DNA of 64,000 nucleotides from DATAWK01 sp036267255 (GTDB lineage Bacteria; Acidobacteriota; Terriglobia; Terriglobales; Acidobacteriaceae): contig DATAWK010000031.1 in assembly GCA_036267255.1 (NCBI GenBank), forward strand, positions 1-64,000, in the 5' to 3' direction. This document shows positions 51,648-60,494 of this stretch, piece after piece; the first letter of the stretch is position 1, and every line of letters begins with the position of its first letter. The notes below the pieces were generated by a model that was not told where the DNA came from, did not search any database, and saw only the letters and a list, made by a program, of their open reading frames with translations. Made by a program: the position numbers and the translations under genes.

Positions 51648-52937
51648 CTATTTCATTACCTCCTTCGTGGTCTGAATCGGAAAGAACGCTGCGGAACTTC
51701 CCACCCATTCCTGGTTCCTGTTGTGATCGACTCCCATCATCTTGCCTCGTCCCATACGTACAAGTGTCAGCAGGGCCAGCAAATCGCCCTGTTCGGGCCA
51801 GACGTACAGAAAACGAATCTCGGCCTGTGTAACACCATGCGGCGTGGCAATGACAGACTCAAAATGCACCCGCTGCTGCAGCAAAAAGTGATGCCGCTCC
51901 GTTGCCGGAATCGAATCCAGCTCCTGCTGCGATGGTTCAAAGACAATGCCCTTTCCGGCAAAGGAATACAGCGGCTTCAAAATCCACTGCGAACGGTCTT
52001 CCGGCAGTCGATCCCGGTATTGCCCAGCATACCAGTCATCGAGAAACACCGCTGATGGTACAGTTGCATGCCGCAGCCACGGCAAAGAGAACTTGCTGAT
52101 CAGGAAATACCAATTCGGGTGTCCAGCCCACTCTACATCCAAGTCATCCCGATAGTCGAATGGTAAAGGAACCTGTTTCTGCACAATTTCATCGACAATG
52201 GCGCGATTGTAGATTCGGCGAATGGGAACCAGCCTGCCGTTTCTGCGGTAAAAAAGTTGGCTCCCCTGCTTGATCACATGGGCAATGTCCACCGTGCAGA
52301 TGTGTAAATGATCTTCCGTAACGTGAAAATCGGGCAGTGTCTTTTGCTGCTCCGGGGTCACTTCTAACAGGATGACATTTTCCGGGTCATGGTCACCGAC
52401 GATGACGTCCTTAAGATGCTGCCAGTAGAGAGCTGCATCCAATCCGCCAAGAAAGGATTGCAGCGTCGGGTCGAGCGAAAAGACATCCGCATAGGTTTCG
52501 GCCAGCAGTGCCTGATAGGCATAAACCGAGGGGAACGCCTGCAGTTCCACCAGTTTGGGTTGGAGTGTGCCGTCGGGAGCGCGCGCCAGGCCGAAATCGA
52601 CCGTCATAAAGTTTGGATGCCGGGACTGGTTGGGCATACGGTAGCGTTCTGGCACGGCTGCGGCGGCGCACTGCATATATTCCGGGTTGTCTACCAGTTG
52701 GTGGGTAAGAGCGCGACCGGCCTCAGCCATGGATTCCACCAACGAAGCGGGGAAAAAACAGGGTGTTTCCGAGGTGCGAAAGCCGATATGGGTACGCGTT
52801 GCGCGATCCATCCGCTCCAGCATCTTCTGGTAGAGTTCAGGCCGGAAGCGCCGATTGAAGTCATCGCGGAATGTCGGGATCACGGAATGCAGTCCTCGAA
52901 CCGGCAGCACAGAAGCGGTTGCCAAAGTGTACCGCAT
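51648..52937 (-). CDS. Uncharacterised ATP-grasp-like protein
   Basis: I do not recognise a named family. 429 aa, cytoplasmic, with no signal peptide. The fold hint is residues 317-334 (QWILKPLYSFAGKGIVFEP), which has the K-P...G-K-G nucleotide-binding strand typical of ATP-grasp ligases. Later HHFLLQQRVHFESV and RFLYVWPEQGDLLALLTLVRMGRG (about 395-420) would fit the remaining grasp segments with metal residues. The N-terminal 200 residues contain KLVELQAFPSVYAYQ and conserved aromatic positions without a known label. A peptide or amide-bond-forming activity is the most natural guess. Next downstream, after the A+T-rich gap, are the PilZ and LuxR-type genes. Confidence 0.6.
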   Translation of the reverse strand: MRYTLATASVLPVRGLHSVIPTFRDDFNRRFRPELYQKMLERMDRATRTHIGFRTSETPCFFPASLVESMAEAGRALTHQLVDNPEYMQCAAAAVPERYRMPNQSRHPNFMTVDFGLARAPDGTLQPKLVELQAFPSVYAYQALLAETYADVFSLDPTLQSFLGGLDAALYWQHLKDVIVGDHDPENVILLEVTPEQQKTLPDFHVTEDHLHICTVDIAHVIKQGSQLFYRRNGRLVPIRRIYNRAIVDEIVQKQVPLPFDYRDDLDVEWAGHPNWYFLISKFSLPWLRHATVPSAVFLDDWYAGQYRDRLPEDRSQWILKPLYSFAGKGIVFEPSQQELDSIPATERHHFLLQQRVHFESVIATPHGVTQAEIRFLYVWPEQGDLLALLTLVRMGRGKMMGVDHNRNQEWVGSSAAFFPIQTTKEVMK

Positions 52938-53164
52938 GAGACAGCGGGAGAAATGAATTTAGCGCATCAGGAGATAAAAACTTATACTTTCCGTCTGCAA
53001 AATTGGCTGGCCTGAAAATGCTGCACGGCGCCGGACGGAGTGGTGTGGTTACATGCATGGCTTCGCTGCAACTGGAAGCCATCGCCCAGTTGCGCCGCGA
53101 GACTCTCCGGCGAATAGCGCATGACGAGCAATCCGCTGCAGCGTTCCACGCAGACATGCATGTC

Positions 53165-54712
53165 CTATTCCCACTCGATGGTGCCTGGAGGCTTGGAGGT
53201 AATGTCATACACCACGCGGTTGATGCCCTTCACTTCATTGACAATGCGGCTGGAGATTTTCTTGAGAACTTCGTAGGGCAGGGGCACCCAATCGGCGGTC
53301 ATACCATCCTCGGAATGCACGGCGCGAATGGCACAGGTTGCGGCGTACGTGCGCTGATCGCCCATGACGCCGACACTTTTGACGGGAAGCAGCACAGCAA
53401 ACGACTGCCATATCTGCTGATAGAGACCAGCGGCCTTGATTTCCTCGACGACGATTTCGTCAGCATCCTGCAGCAATGCAACGCGTTCCGGCGTGACCTC
53501 GCCAAGAATGCGGACGGCGAGGCCGGGCCCGGGGAACGGCTGACGCTGCAGAATGTCGGTGGGCATGCCAAGATCACGACCAATGCGTCGAACTTCATCT
53601 TTGAAGAGATCGCGTAAAGGTTCGATGAGCTTGAGCTTCATCGTCTCCGGCAGTCCGCCGACATTGTGATGGCTTTTGATGGTCTGCGATGGTCCTTTGA
53701 CGGAGGAAGACTCGATGACGTCGGGGTAGAGCGTTCCTTGTACCAGCCAATCGACGGAGCCGGTCTGCTGCGCGATGCGATGAGCTTCGTCGTCAAAGAC
53801 GGCGATGAATTCATTGCCGATGATCTTGCGCTTGGTCTCCGGATCAGTAATTCCGGCGAGGCGCGACAAGAAGCGATCGCGCGCATCGACGGCCACCAGA
53901 TTCAAACCAAGTTTGCCGCGTAGATTGTCCTGCACCTTTTGAAATTCATTTTTGCGCAGCACGCCATTGTCGACAAAGACGCAGGTGAGCCGGTCGCCCA
54001 TGGCGCGATGCACCAGAACGGCTGCGACCGAGGAATCGACGCCGCCGGAGAGTGCACAGATGGCGTGGCCGTCACCAACCTGTTGGCGAATCTGCTCTAC
54101 GGTGGCCTGGATGAAGTGTTCCGGCGTCCAGTCGGGCGCAATTTTGCAGATGCGGAAAAGGAAGTTGCGCAGCAACTCGGTTCCCTGCCGCGTGTGGTGC
54201 ACCTCAGGATGAAATTGTACGGCCCATATCTGGCGAGATTCATCGGCAATGCCTGCGACCGCGTTGTTCGTTTTTGCCGTCAGAGAAAATCCCGGTGGTA
54301 ACTCCAGCGCCTCATCGCCGTGCGACATCCAAACCGGCTGATGCTTTGCAAGGCCGTCAAAGAGTGGAGTCTCGGCGATGATCTCAACCTCAGCATGACC
54401 GTATTCGCGGCGCACCGCTGGGCGCATCTTGCCACCGAGATGGTACGTGATGAAATGCAACCCATAGCAGATGCCGAGGATCGGCTTGCCCAACGCCAGC
54501 ACCTGCGGATCGGCGGCTGGGGCATCGGCATCATAGACCGAACAGGGACCGCCCGAGAGGATGATGCCCACAGGGTTCGTCTGCTGAATCTGCTGCAACG
54601 ATGCCGTACAAGGCAGCACGACGGAAAAGACACTTTGTTCGCGGATGCGTCGCGCGATGAGTTGGGTGTATTGTGAGCCAAAATCGAGAATGACGATGGA
54701 TGAGTTGTTCAC
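53165..54712 (-). CDS. guaA: GMP synthase (glutamine-hydrolysing)
   Basis: Converts XMP to GMP using glutamine and ATP. 515 aa, normal. The glutaminase half has SGGPCSVYD, the catalytic Cys82 in LGICYGLH, and later a His/Glu pair in QFHPEVHHT. The synthetase half has SGGVDSSVAAVLVH (the ATP pyrophosphatase loop), VFVDNGVLRKNE and QPFPGPGLAVRI. The C-terminal dimerisation domain ends in PPGTIEWE, a universal GuaA ending. The gene stands alone, with a membrane-protein gene 28 bp upstream on the same strand. Confidence 0.97.
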   Translation of the reverse strand: MNNSSIVILDFGSQYTQLIARRIREQSVFSVVLPCTASLQQIQQTNPVGIILSGGPCSVYDADAPAADPQVLALGKPILGICYGLHFITYHLGGKMRPAVRREYGHAEVEIIAETPLFDGLAKHQPVWMSHGDEALELPPGFSLTAKTNNAVAGIADESRQIWAVQFHPEVHHTRQGTELLRNFLFRICKIAPDWTPEHFIQATVEQIRQQVGDGHAICALSGGVDSSVAAVLVHRAMGDRLTCVFVDNGVLRKNEFQKVQDNLRGKLGLNLVAVDARDRFLSRLAGITDPETKRKIIGNEFIAVFDDEAHRIAQQTGSVDWLVQGTLYPDVIESSSVKGPSQTIKSHHNVGGLPETMKLKLIEPLRDLFKDEVRRIGRDLGMPTDILQRQPFPGPGLAVRILGEVTPERVALLQDADEIVVEEIKAAGLYQQIWQSFAVLLPVKSVGVMGDQRTYAATCAIRAVHSEDGMTADWVPLPYEVLKKISSRIVNEVKGINRVVYDITSKPPGTIEWE

Positions 54713-54740
54713 AGGCCGTTCTTTCTATGCGGGGTACCGT

Positions 54741-55715
54741 CTAGTGTAATGCAGACGCTTCATCCGGCGATTGCGGTTGCACGGCACGCCATAACTCCAC
54801 GAAGGCTACCAGGCGCGTTACCTGAAAGAAATCCGAAGCCGCAAGGTAAAGAACGGAGATCACAAGCCACCAGACGTACATGGCGTAGAGATTCAATTGC
54901 GCCTGAAACGGTATCAGCGTGGCGGAAAAGACCATGGCCAGCACAATCAGGCAGATCTTCACGATGCCCAGCACCAGGTTGATCTCCACCAGCTTGCTGC
55001 GCAAACCACGCAGACTGCCCGAGCCGAAGTGCAACGCAGCGGCCAGGCTGGCCAGCATTCCTTTGTTTTCCAGCAACGCGATCAATGGAGCAGCGCTGAA
55101 GACCCAACTGCATACAGCCCAAAGGGAGAACAATCCAAGCGAAAGGAAGATGGCCTTGGCAAAGTAGCCAACCAGATCCGGATCCGAACCACCCAGCGAA
55201 GACAGTGCAATCCAGTGCAGACAGGCAAACCAGGCCACAAAACTGCCGCCCAGCGTGAGGATGCGCAGCAGTTGCATCCCGATCATCAGCAGCGGCGCGC
55301 GGCGCAGGGTAGGATCATATCGACGCAAAACAGCCATGCGGCCCAAGCCGGAAGCGATGGCCCATGCCACGGTGAGCAAAGGGATCAGCCAGATAGCAAC
55401 CACGCGTACCGGTGGTAGTAAAACATCGACTACGGAAGAAATGATCTCCGCGGCGAGGACAGGGTCCTGCAGGGAAAACTGGTAGATGCCGGTGTGGGCG
55501 AGCGATACGGAATCATAAATCTGCCTGCCGTAGTGAAACAGCAGCAGCAGCGCCGGAATGCCGAGTCCCCAACGCCACAGCAGTTCCAGTCCGAGCAGCG
55601 AAGGACGCCCCCAGCAGTGAGCCATCGTATCGACGAAGGACTGCGTGCCACGGATCGTTTTTTGGGGCTGCGACATAGGCTGCGGCGGTGCTGTCGGCAT
55701 GGGCTGCGCGGTCAT
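54741..55715 (-). CDS. Integral membrane protein of unknown function
   Basis: 324 aa with about six membrane segments (about 45-63, 92-125, 145-165, 185-212, 220-240 and 255-300). The N-terminus is Pro/Gln/Met-rich (PMPTAPPQPMSQPQ) and cytoplasmic. ELLWRWGLGIPALLLL, PVRVVAIWLIPLLTVAWAI and NLVLGIVKICLIVLAMVFS are the clear hydrophobic blocks. The family is not recognised; no transporter or enzyme signature is seen. A similar arrangement upstream of guaA in related genomes would need searching. The gene is transcribed toward guaA with a short gap, so cotranscription is possible. Confidence 0.68.
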   Translation of the reverse strand: MTAQPMPTAPPQPMSQPQKTIRGTQSFVDTMAHCWGRPSLLGLELLWRWGLGIPALLLLFHYGRQIYDSVSLAHTGIYQFSLQDPVLAAEIISSVVDVLLPPVRVVAIWLIPLLTVAWAIASGLGRMAVLRRYDPTLRRAPLLMIGMQLLRILTLGGSFVAWFACLHWIALSSLGGSDPDLVGYFAKAIFLSLGLFSLWAVCSWVFSAAPLIALLENKGMLASLAAALHFGSGSLRGLRSKLVEINLVLGIVKICLIVLAMVFSATLIPFQAQLNLYAMYVWWLVISVLYLAASDFFQVTRLVAFVELWRAVQPQSPDEASALH

Positions 55716-55812
55716 TCTTTATCCCACCCCAGCTTCCTGTCCCAGCGAGCAAGCTCGCCTGAGGAACCGTCGCGAGGATGGGCACACACGGTGAGGCTCA
55801 TCTCAAAGAGCT

Positions 55813-58482
55813 TCACCGTACCACCAAATTGACCAGTTTGCCGGGGACAACAATGACTTTGACAATCTCCTTTCCAGTGACCGATGCCTTTACTTTCTCA
55901 TCGGCGAGTGCAATTTCCCGCAGTTCGTTTTCCGTTGTGCCTGCAGGGACTGTAACAACAGCGCGCAGCTTGCCGTTTATCTGCACAGGGATTCCGATGA
56001 CATCTTCAGCGGCGAGTTTTTCATCGAATGCGGGCCACGGCGCGCGCAGCAGACTCGCAGTCTCACCCAACTGCGACCACAATTCCGCCGCTAGAAACGG
56101 CGCGAAAGGCCCCAGCAATAAGATGAGGTTGCGTGTCGCAGCATAGAGCACACTATCGCGAATCGCACCCGCTTTGATCGTCGGCTCGGCAGCGGTCAGA
56201 TCATTGACCAATTCCATGATGGCGGCGATGCAGGTATTGAAGTGCCAGCGGCCTTCAAAATCATGCGAGATGCGGCGGATGGTCTGGTGCAATTTGCGCA
56301 TCAGATTCTGTTCCACCGGCGTAAAGCTGGCTGGCAATGGCTGAGAGCGGCCGGCAATCGCACGCGGCATGGTTTTACCCGCGAAGCGGTAGACGCGAGA
56401 AAGAAAACGGCTGACCCCGGCGACACCATCTTCCTGCCAATCCAGATCGCGATCCGGAGGAGCAGCGAAGAGCGAATACATGCGCGTCGCATCGGCCCCA
56501 TAACGCGCAATCATGTCGTCGGGCGAGACCACGTTCCCCTTCGACTTGGACATCTTCGCGCCGTTTTTGATGACCATGCCCTGGGTGAAGAGACGCTGCA
56601 CTGGCTCGCTGTTTTTTACCAGGCCCAGGTCGCGCATCATCTTCGTCCAGAAGCGCGAATAAATCAGGTGCAGGATGGCATGTTCTACCCCGCCGATATA
56701 CTGGTCAATTCCCTTCTCGCCGAACCAATAAGCTGCTATCGCCGGATCGAAGGGCGCCTGATTATTTTTCGCGTCCGTATAGCGATAGAAGTACCAGGAG
56801 GAGTCAACGAAGGTATCCATCGTGTCTGTCTCGCGCCGCGCCGGGCCACCGCACCTGGGGCACTTGACGTTCATAAATTCCGGCACTCGACTGAGCGGCG
56901 AACCACCCTGCTGCGTAATTTCAACGTTCTCCGGCAACAGCACGGGTAACTGATCTTCCGGCACAGGCACAATGCCATCTTTTTCGCAGTACAGAATCGG
57001 GATCGGCGTGCCCCAGTAGCGCTGGCGGCTGATACCCCAGTCTTTCAACCGAAAGGTAACCATCGGTTTGCCGAAGCCTTTTCCCTGGGCGTAGGCGGCC
57101 ATCTTCTGTTGCGCCTCAACACAGCCGAGCATGTCGAACGGGCCAGAGTTCATCAACATGCTGTCCTCTTCCGTATAAGGCAGCATCGACTCCTGCTTGT
57201 TATGATTTTCCGAGCCCTCTGTGCGGCGCGGCAGAATGACGATCTTGATTTCTATTTTATATTTCTGCGCAAATTCATAATCCCGCCCATCATGGGCGGG
57301 AACCGACATGATAGCTCCGGTGCCGTAATCCATGAGCACATAGTTGGCCACCCAGACAGGAATCAATTCCTCGCTGAACGGATTTCTGACGTAATGGCCG
57401 GTGAAAATGCCCAGCTTCTCCAGCTCATTAAATCCTTCATTTTCCAGTGCAGCTTCCTGCTGCTCCAACATCGCCTGAACATCACGCGCCAGTTCACTAT
57501 TGTTTCTGGCAAACTGCGCGACCATGGGATGCTCCGGCGCCAACTGGATGGAGGTGGCCCCGTAGATGGTATCGATACGCGTCGTGAAGACAGTGATGGT
57601 TCCTGAGGATTCTTCCAGTGCCGTCTCGGTCAGATTCAGCTTGATGGGCTGACGACTGGGCGTCCGTTCTTCCTGACGCTGGATTTCAAAATCCACCAGT
57701 GCGCCTTCGCTGCGGCCAATCCAGTTGCGCTGCATGGTGCGCACTTTATCCGGCCATGCGTCGAGCTTGTCGAGATCGCGCAGCAGTTCGTCGGCATACC
57801 GGGTGGTGCGCAGAAACCACTGCTCCAGATCACGCTGCTCAACCTTGGTTTCCTCATGCCGCCAGCAGCGGCCGTCAATGACTTGCTCATTCGCCAGCAC
57901 GGTGGCGCATTCCGGACACCAGTTGACCTTGCTTTTCTTACGGTAAGCGAGCCCACGCTCGTACATCTTCAAAAAGAACCACTGGTTCCAGCGGTAATAA
58001 TCGGGGAGACAGGTTGTTATCTCACGCTGCCAGTCGTAGCTCAACCCAATGCGCGCCATCTGACGGCGCATGGCGGCAATGTTTGCCAGCGTCCACTCGC
58101 GCGGGGGTGTGTTGTTTTTGATGGCGGCATTTTCTGCCGGCAAGCCGAAGGCATCCCAGCCCATCGGATGCAATACGTTGTAGCCAAGCATCCACTGATG
58201 GCGCGCCAGGGCATCGCCAATGGCGTAGTTGCGCACGTGGCCCATATGCAGTTGGCCGGAGGGATAGGGCAGCATCTCCAGCACGTAATACTTTGGCTTG
58301 CCACAGGTTGGTGGCTCCGCGGCATAGAGGTCTGGCTGAGCGTCCCAGGTGGCCTGCCAGCGCGGTTCTATCTCAGAGGGGTTGTACCGGACTTCCTGGT
58401 CGGCAGTCACGACTGCAGCCGGACTCGGCATATCTGTGAGAGCTGCGGATACAGGTTGCTTGCTGCTTTTTTTCCCTGCCAT
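55813..58482 (-). CDS. leuS: Leucyl-tRNA synthetase
   Basis: Charges tRNA-Leu. 889 aa, a little longer than the usual 800-870 because of a 30-residue N-terminal extension before YNPSEIEPRWQATWD. Class I motifs: HMGHVRNY (the HIGH site, preceded by LPYPSGQL) and KMSKSKGNVVSPDD as KMSKS. The connective-polypeptide editing domain (about 240-430) includes VFTTRIDTIYGAT and DYGTGAIMSVPAHDGRD with the Asp that removes norvaline and isoleucine. A zinc-ribbon-like CPRCGG is also present. The C-terminus ends in the expected small domain. It is a single gene followed by the membrane-protein gene. Confidence 0.97.
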   Translation of the reverse strand: MAGKKSSKQPVSAALTDMPSPAAVVTADQEVRYNPSEIEPRWQATWDAQPDLYAAEPPTCGKPKYYVLEMLPYPSGQLHMGHVRNYAIGDALARHQWMLGYNVLHPMGWDAFGLPAENAAIKNNTPPREWTLANIAAMRRQMARIGLSYDWQREITTCLPDYYRWNQWFFLKMYERGLAYRKKSKVNWCPECATVLANEQVIDGRCWRHEETKVEQRDLEQWFLRTTRYADELLRDLDKLDAWPDKVRTMQRNWIGRSEGALVDFEIQRQEERTPSRQPIKLNLTETALEESSGTITVFTTRIDTIYGATSIQLAPEHPMVAQFARNNSELARDVQAMLEQQEAALENEGFNELEKLGIFTGHYVRNPFSEELIPVWVANYVLMDYGTGAIMSVPAHDGRDYEFAQKYKIEIKIVILPRRTEGSENHNKQESMLPYTEEDSMLMNSGPFDMLGCVEAQQKMAAYAQGKGFGKPMVTFRLKDWGISRQRYWGTPIPILYCEKDGIVPVPEDQLPVLLPENVEITQQGGSPLSRVPEFMNVKCPRCGGPARRETDTMDTFVDSSWYFYRYTDAKNNQAPFDPAIAAYWFGEKGIDQYIGGVEHAILHLIYSRFWTKMMRDLGLVKNSEPVQRLFTQGMVIKNGAKMSKSKGNVVSPDDMIARYGADATRMYSLFAAPPDRDLDWQEDGVAGVSRFLSRVYRFAGKTMPRAIAGRSQPLPASFTPVEQNLMRKLHQTIRRISHDFEGRWHFNTCIAAIMELVNDLTAAEPTIKAGAIRDSVLYAATRNLILLLGPFAPFLAAELWSQLGETASLLRAPWPAFDEKLAAEDVIGIPVQINGKLRAVVTVPAGTTENELREIALADEKVKASVTGKEIVKVIVVPGKLVNLVVR

Positions 58483-58555
58483 ACTGGTTTGATTCTAAAT
58501 GCGGGGGCAGGCGTGGCAGAAATCTGCACCAGTTTTGCGACAATACGGCTGCGAC

Positions 58556-58747
58556 TTAGACCGCGCGGAGCAAACGTACGGGCAAAAAGATCAATGCGGT
58601 CACTAATTCAAGTGCTCCGTGGACGGCGATACCAAGCAGCCGGAAGGGCAACAGAATCAGCCACACAATCGGATACAAAACGAGGGCGAACAACGCCAGA
58701 GGCCAGCAGAAAATCAGAAGAAGACACCAAAGCAAGAACTTAGCCAT
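58556..58747 (-). CDS. Small membrane protein, 63 aa
   Basis: Short hydrophobic protein with a repeated Trp/Leu/Pro-rich pattern (FLLWCLLLIFCWPLALFALVLYP, then IVWLILLPFRLLGIAV and LVTALIFLPVRLLRAV), two or three membrane segments. ATG 58747 is chosen because GAAAGGAG is seven bases upstream; a longer frame would add ten charged residues. The family is unknown; similar tiny proteins are found in Acidobacteria and Bacteroidota, but I have not matched it. leuS begins 73 bp downstream on the same strand. Confidence 0.6.
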   Translation of the reverse strand: MAKFLLWCLLLIFCWPLALFALVLYPIVWLILLPFRLLGIAVHGALELVTALIFLPVRLLRAV

Positions 58748-58794
58748 AGATTCTCCTTTCGCTTCAGATTCCAATCAGATTCCAAGAGGTTAGC

Positions 58795-58833
58795 AAAACG
58801 CGGGCGACCCCACCGGTTGGCGTTGCCCGCGTT
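58795..58833 (-). terminator. Hairpin terminator after the nfo-ahpD-like pair
   Basis: AACGCGGGC (58797-58805) and GCCCGCGTT (58825-58833) are exact complements; the stem can extend to about 15 pairs with one wobble and one mismatch around ACCGGTT. On the minus strand it is followed by TTGCTAACC with a short T-run. It is 57 bp beyond the AhpD-like stop. Confidence 0.55.
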
Positions 58834-58889
58834 CCTCATAAAGTTACGCAAATGCTGTTAGGAAAGTTCCACAGGTATCCACGCAGCTT

Positions 58890-59369
58890 TTATGTAACAT
58901 TCTGAGCTTCGTGGGCCCTGGCCGGCTGATACGTCCCGGGGACCGTGCGCGCTGCTATAGTGAGGCGATTCCAGGCGTTGATCGTGGATATCGCGAGAGT
59001 CAGGTCGGACAACTCTTTCTCGTTGAAGTGCGTATGCACTTCTTCATAAATCTCATCGGGCACGTGGCCGTTGGTGATCAGGGTGATGGCCTCGGTCCAT
59101 GCCAGAGCAGCGCGTTCGCGTTCGGTGTAGTACGGGCATTCCCGCCAGGCGTCGAGAGAATACAAACGCTGTTCGTTTTCACCGATGGCCCGCAGGTCTT
59201 TCCAGTGCATGTCGAGGCAATAGGCGCAGCCGTTGATCTGAGAGGCGCGCAGCATGATCAAGTGACGCAGGGATTCTTCCAGTCCACAATCGCGAAGATA
59301 CAGACCCAAACCCTGCATGGCTTTGTAGGCGCCAGGGGCAGCTTTGAGGTAGTTCCAGCGAGATTCCAT
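58890..59369 (-). CDS. Carboxymuconolactone decarboxylase/AhpD-like protein
   Basis: Small helical protein of the AhpD/CMD superfamily, 159 aa. LRHLIMLRASQINGCAYCLDMHWKDLRAIG carries the C-x-x-C and His redox centre. In AhpD-type proteins this pair reduces peroxiredoxins or removes organic peroxides. WTEAITLI and DLTLAISTINAWNRL are typical. It lies 25 bp downstream of nfo on the same strand, so the pair may be an oxidative-damage operon. The substrate is unknown. Confidence 0.88.
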   Translation of the reverse strand: MESRWNYLKAAPGAYKAMQGLGLYLRDCGLEESLRHLIMLRASQINGCAYCLDMHWKDLRAIGENEQRLYSLDAWRECPYYTERERAALAWTEAITLITNGHVPDEIYEEVHTHFNEKELSDLTLAISTINAWNRLTIAARTVPGTYQPARAHEAQNVT

Positions 59370-59394
59370 AGATCCTCCTACAGCGTTGGTGTTT

Positions 59395-60327
59395 TTATAC
59401 GATCAGGGATAGCAGCGCCTGCATGTTGCGTTCTTCGTCCCCGGGTACATCGACAGGCGTTTCCGCGATGAACGCGGCGTGGGCAAAATCCGGATTGTTC
59501 AGCAGGCGGCGAAAAGGTTCCAGTCCGATAGTTCCCTTGCCGATGTGTTCGTGCCGGTCAAGCTTGGAGCCGCGCGCGGCTTTGGCGTCATTGCAATGCC
59601 AGACGCGGACCGTGTCCAATCCAATGGTCCGCTCGATCTGCTGTATGGTTTCCAGATAGCCCGTTTCGCTGACCAGGTCATAGCCGGCAACGTGCGTGTG
59701 GCAGGTGTCGAGACACGCACCCACGGGAGCGACAGGGCGCAGACGCTCGATCAATTCGGCGACCTGATCGAAGGAGCCACCGAGCGAAAACTCCGCGCCA
59801 GCCGTGTTCTCTATGAGGATGTGAAAAGGCGTGCTTTGCCATGGGAGACCGTCGATGGCACGGGCAATCGATTCCGCCGCCAGCGCGAGGCCCTGTTCCC
59901 GCGTCATGCCACGGTAAGAACCGGGATGGAGCACCAGATATTCTGCACCAAGCGCCAGCGCGCGCTCGATCTCGCCGCGAAAGGCAGTGATGGATTTGGC
60001 GCGCACATCGTCGGACTGGCTGCAGACATTGACCAGATAGCTGGTATGAATGACCAGAGGGCCGACATTGAGCTTTTCGCGCGCTGCGTGGGTCTGTTCG
60101 CACTGAGCTGGATCCAGCTTGGGCGCACGCCACATGCGTGGGCTGGCAGAGAAAATCTGCAGCGTGTTGGCGCCAATTTCCGGCGCATGCTCTACAGCCT
60201 TATGGACGCCACCCGTTGTGGAAAGATGAATTCCAATGCGCCGCGGGCCATTGGGCTGGGGGTTGATCTTCGGCGGCATCTTTTGAGCTTTGGTTTGCTG
60301 GGTCTGCTTCACAACATAAATTCTCAT
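59395..60327 (-). CDS. nfo: Endonuclease IV
   Basis: Apurinic/apyrimidinic endonuclease (Nfo) of base-excision repair, 310 aa, TIM-barrel with three zinc ions. Family motifs: GIHLSTTGGVHKAVEHA, QIFSASPRMW, VIHTSYLVNVCS, LVLHPGSYRG, LIENTAGAEFSLG, VGACLDTCHTHVAGYD, VWHCNDAKAARGSKLDRHEHIGKG and IAETP. All metal-ligand His, Asp and Glu positions are visible. The first 25 residues are extra; starts at ATG 60327 or ATG 60279 (MPPKINP) are both possible. The AhpD-like gene follows 25 bp downstream. Confidence 0.93.
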   Translation of the reverse strand: MRIYVVKQTQQTKAQKMPPKINPQPNGPRRIGIHLSTTGGVHKAVEHAPEIGANTLQIFSASPRMWRAPKLDPAQCEQTHAAREKLNVGPLVIHTSYLVNVCSQSDDVRAKSITAFRGEIERALALGAEYLVLHPGSYRGMTREQGLALAAESIARAIDGLPWQSTPFHILIENTAGAEFSLGGSFDQVAELIERLRPVAPVGACLDTCHTHVAGYDLVSETGYLETIQQIERTIGLDTVRVWHCNDAKAARGSKLDRHEHIGKGTIGLEPFRRLLNNPDFAHAAFIAETPVDVPGDEERNMQALLSLIV

Positions 60328-60494
60328 CCAAAGGAAGCATGGTTGTCACATGCAGCCCGGCGACTGTGCAAAGAATGAAGGTGAACCGCTGAAAAGGCTC
60401 GATCAAGTGCGCCGTGCCGATGGGTTGCCTTGCAGCTGCATTGCTGTCCCGGATACAGCCTGCCGGGACGGTGCGCGAAAGGATGAATACTCAA

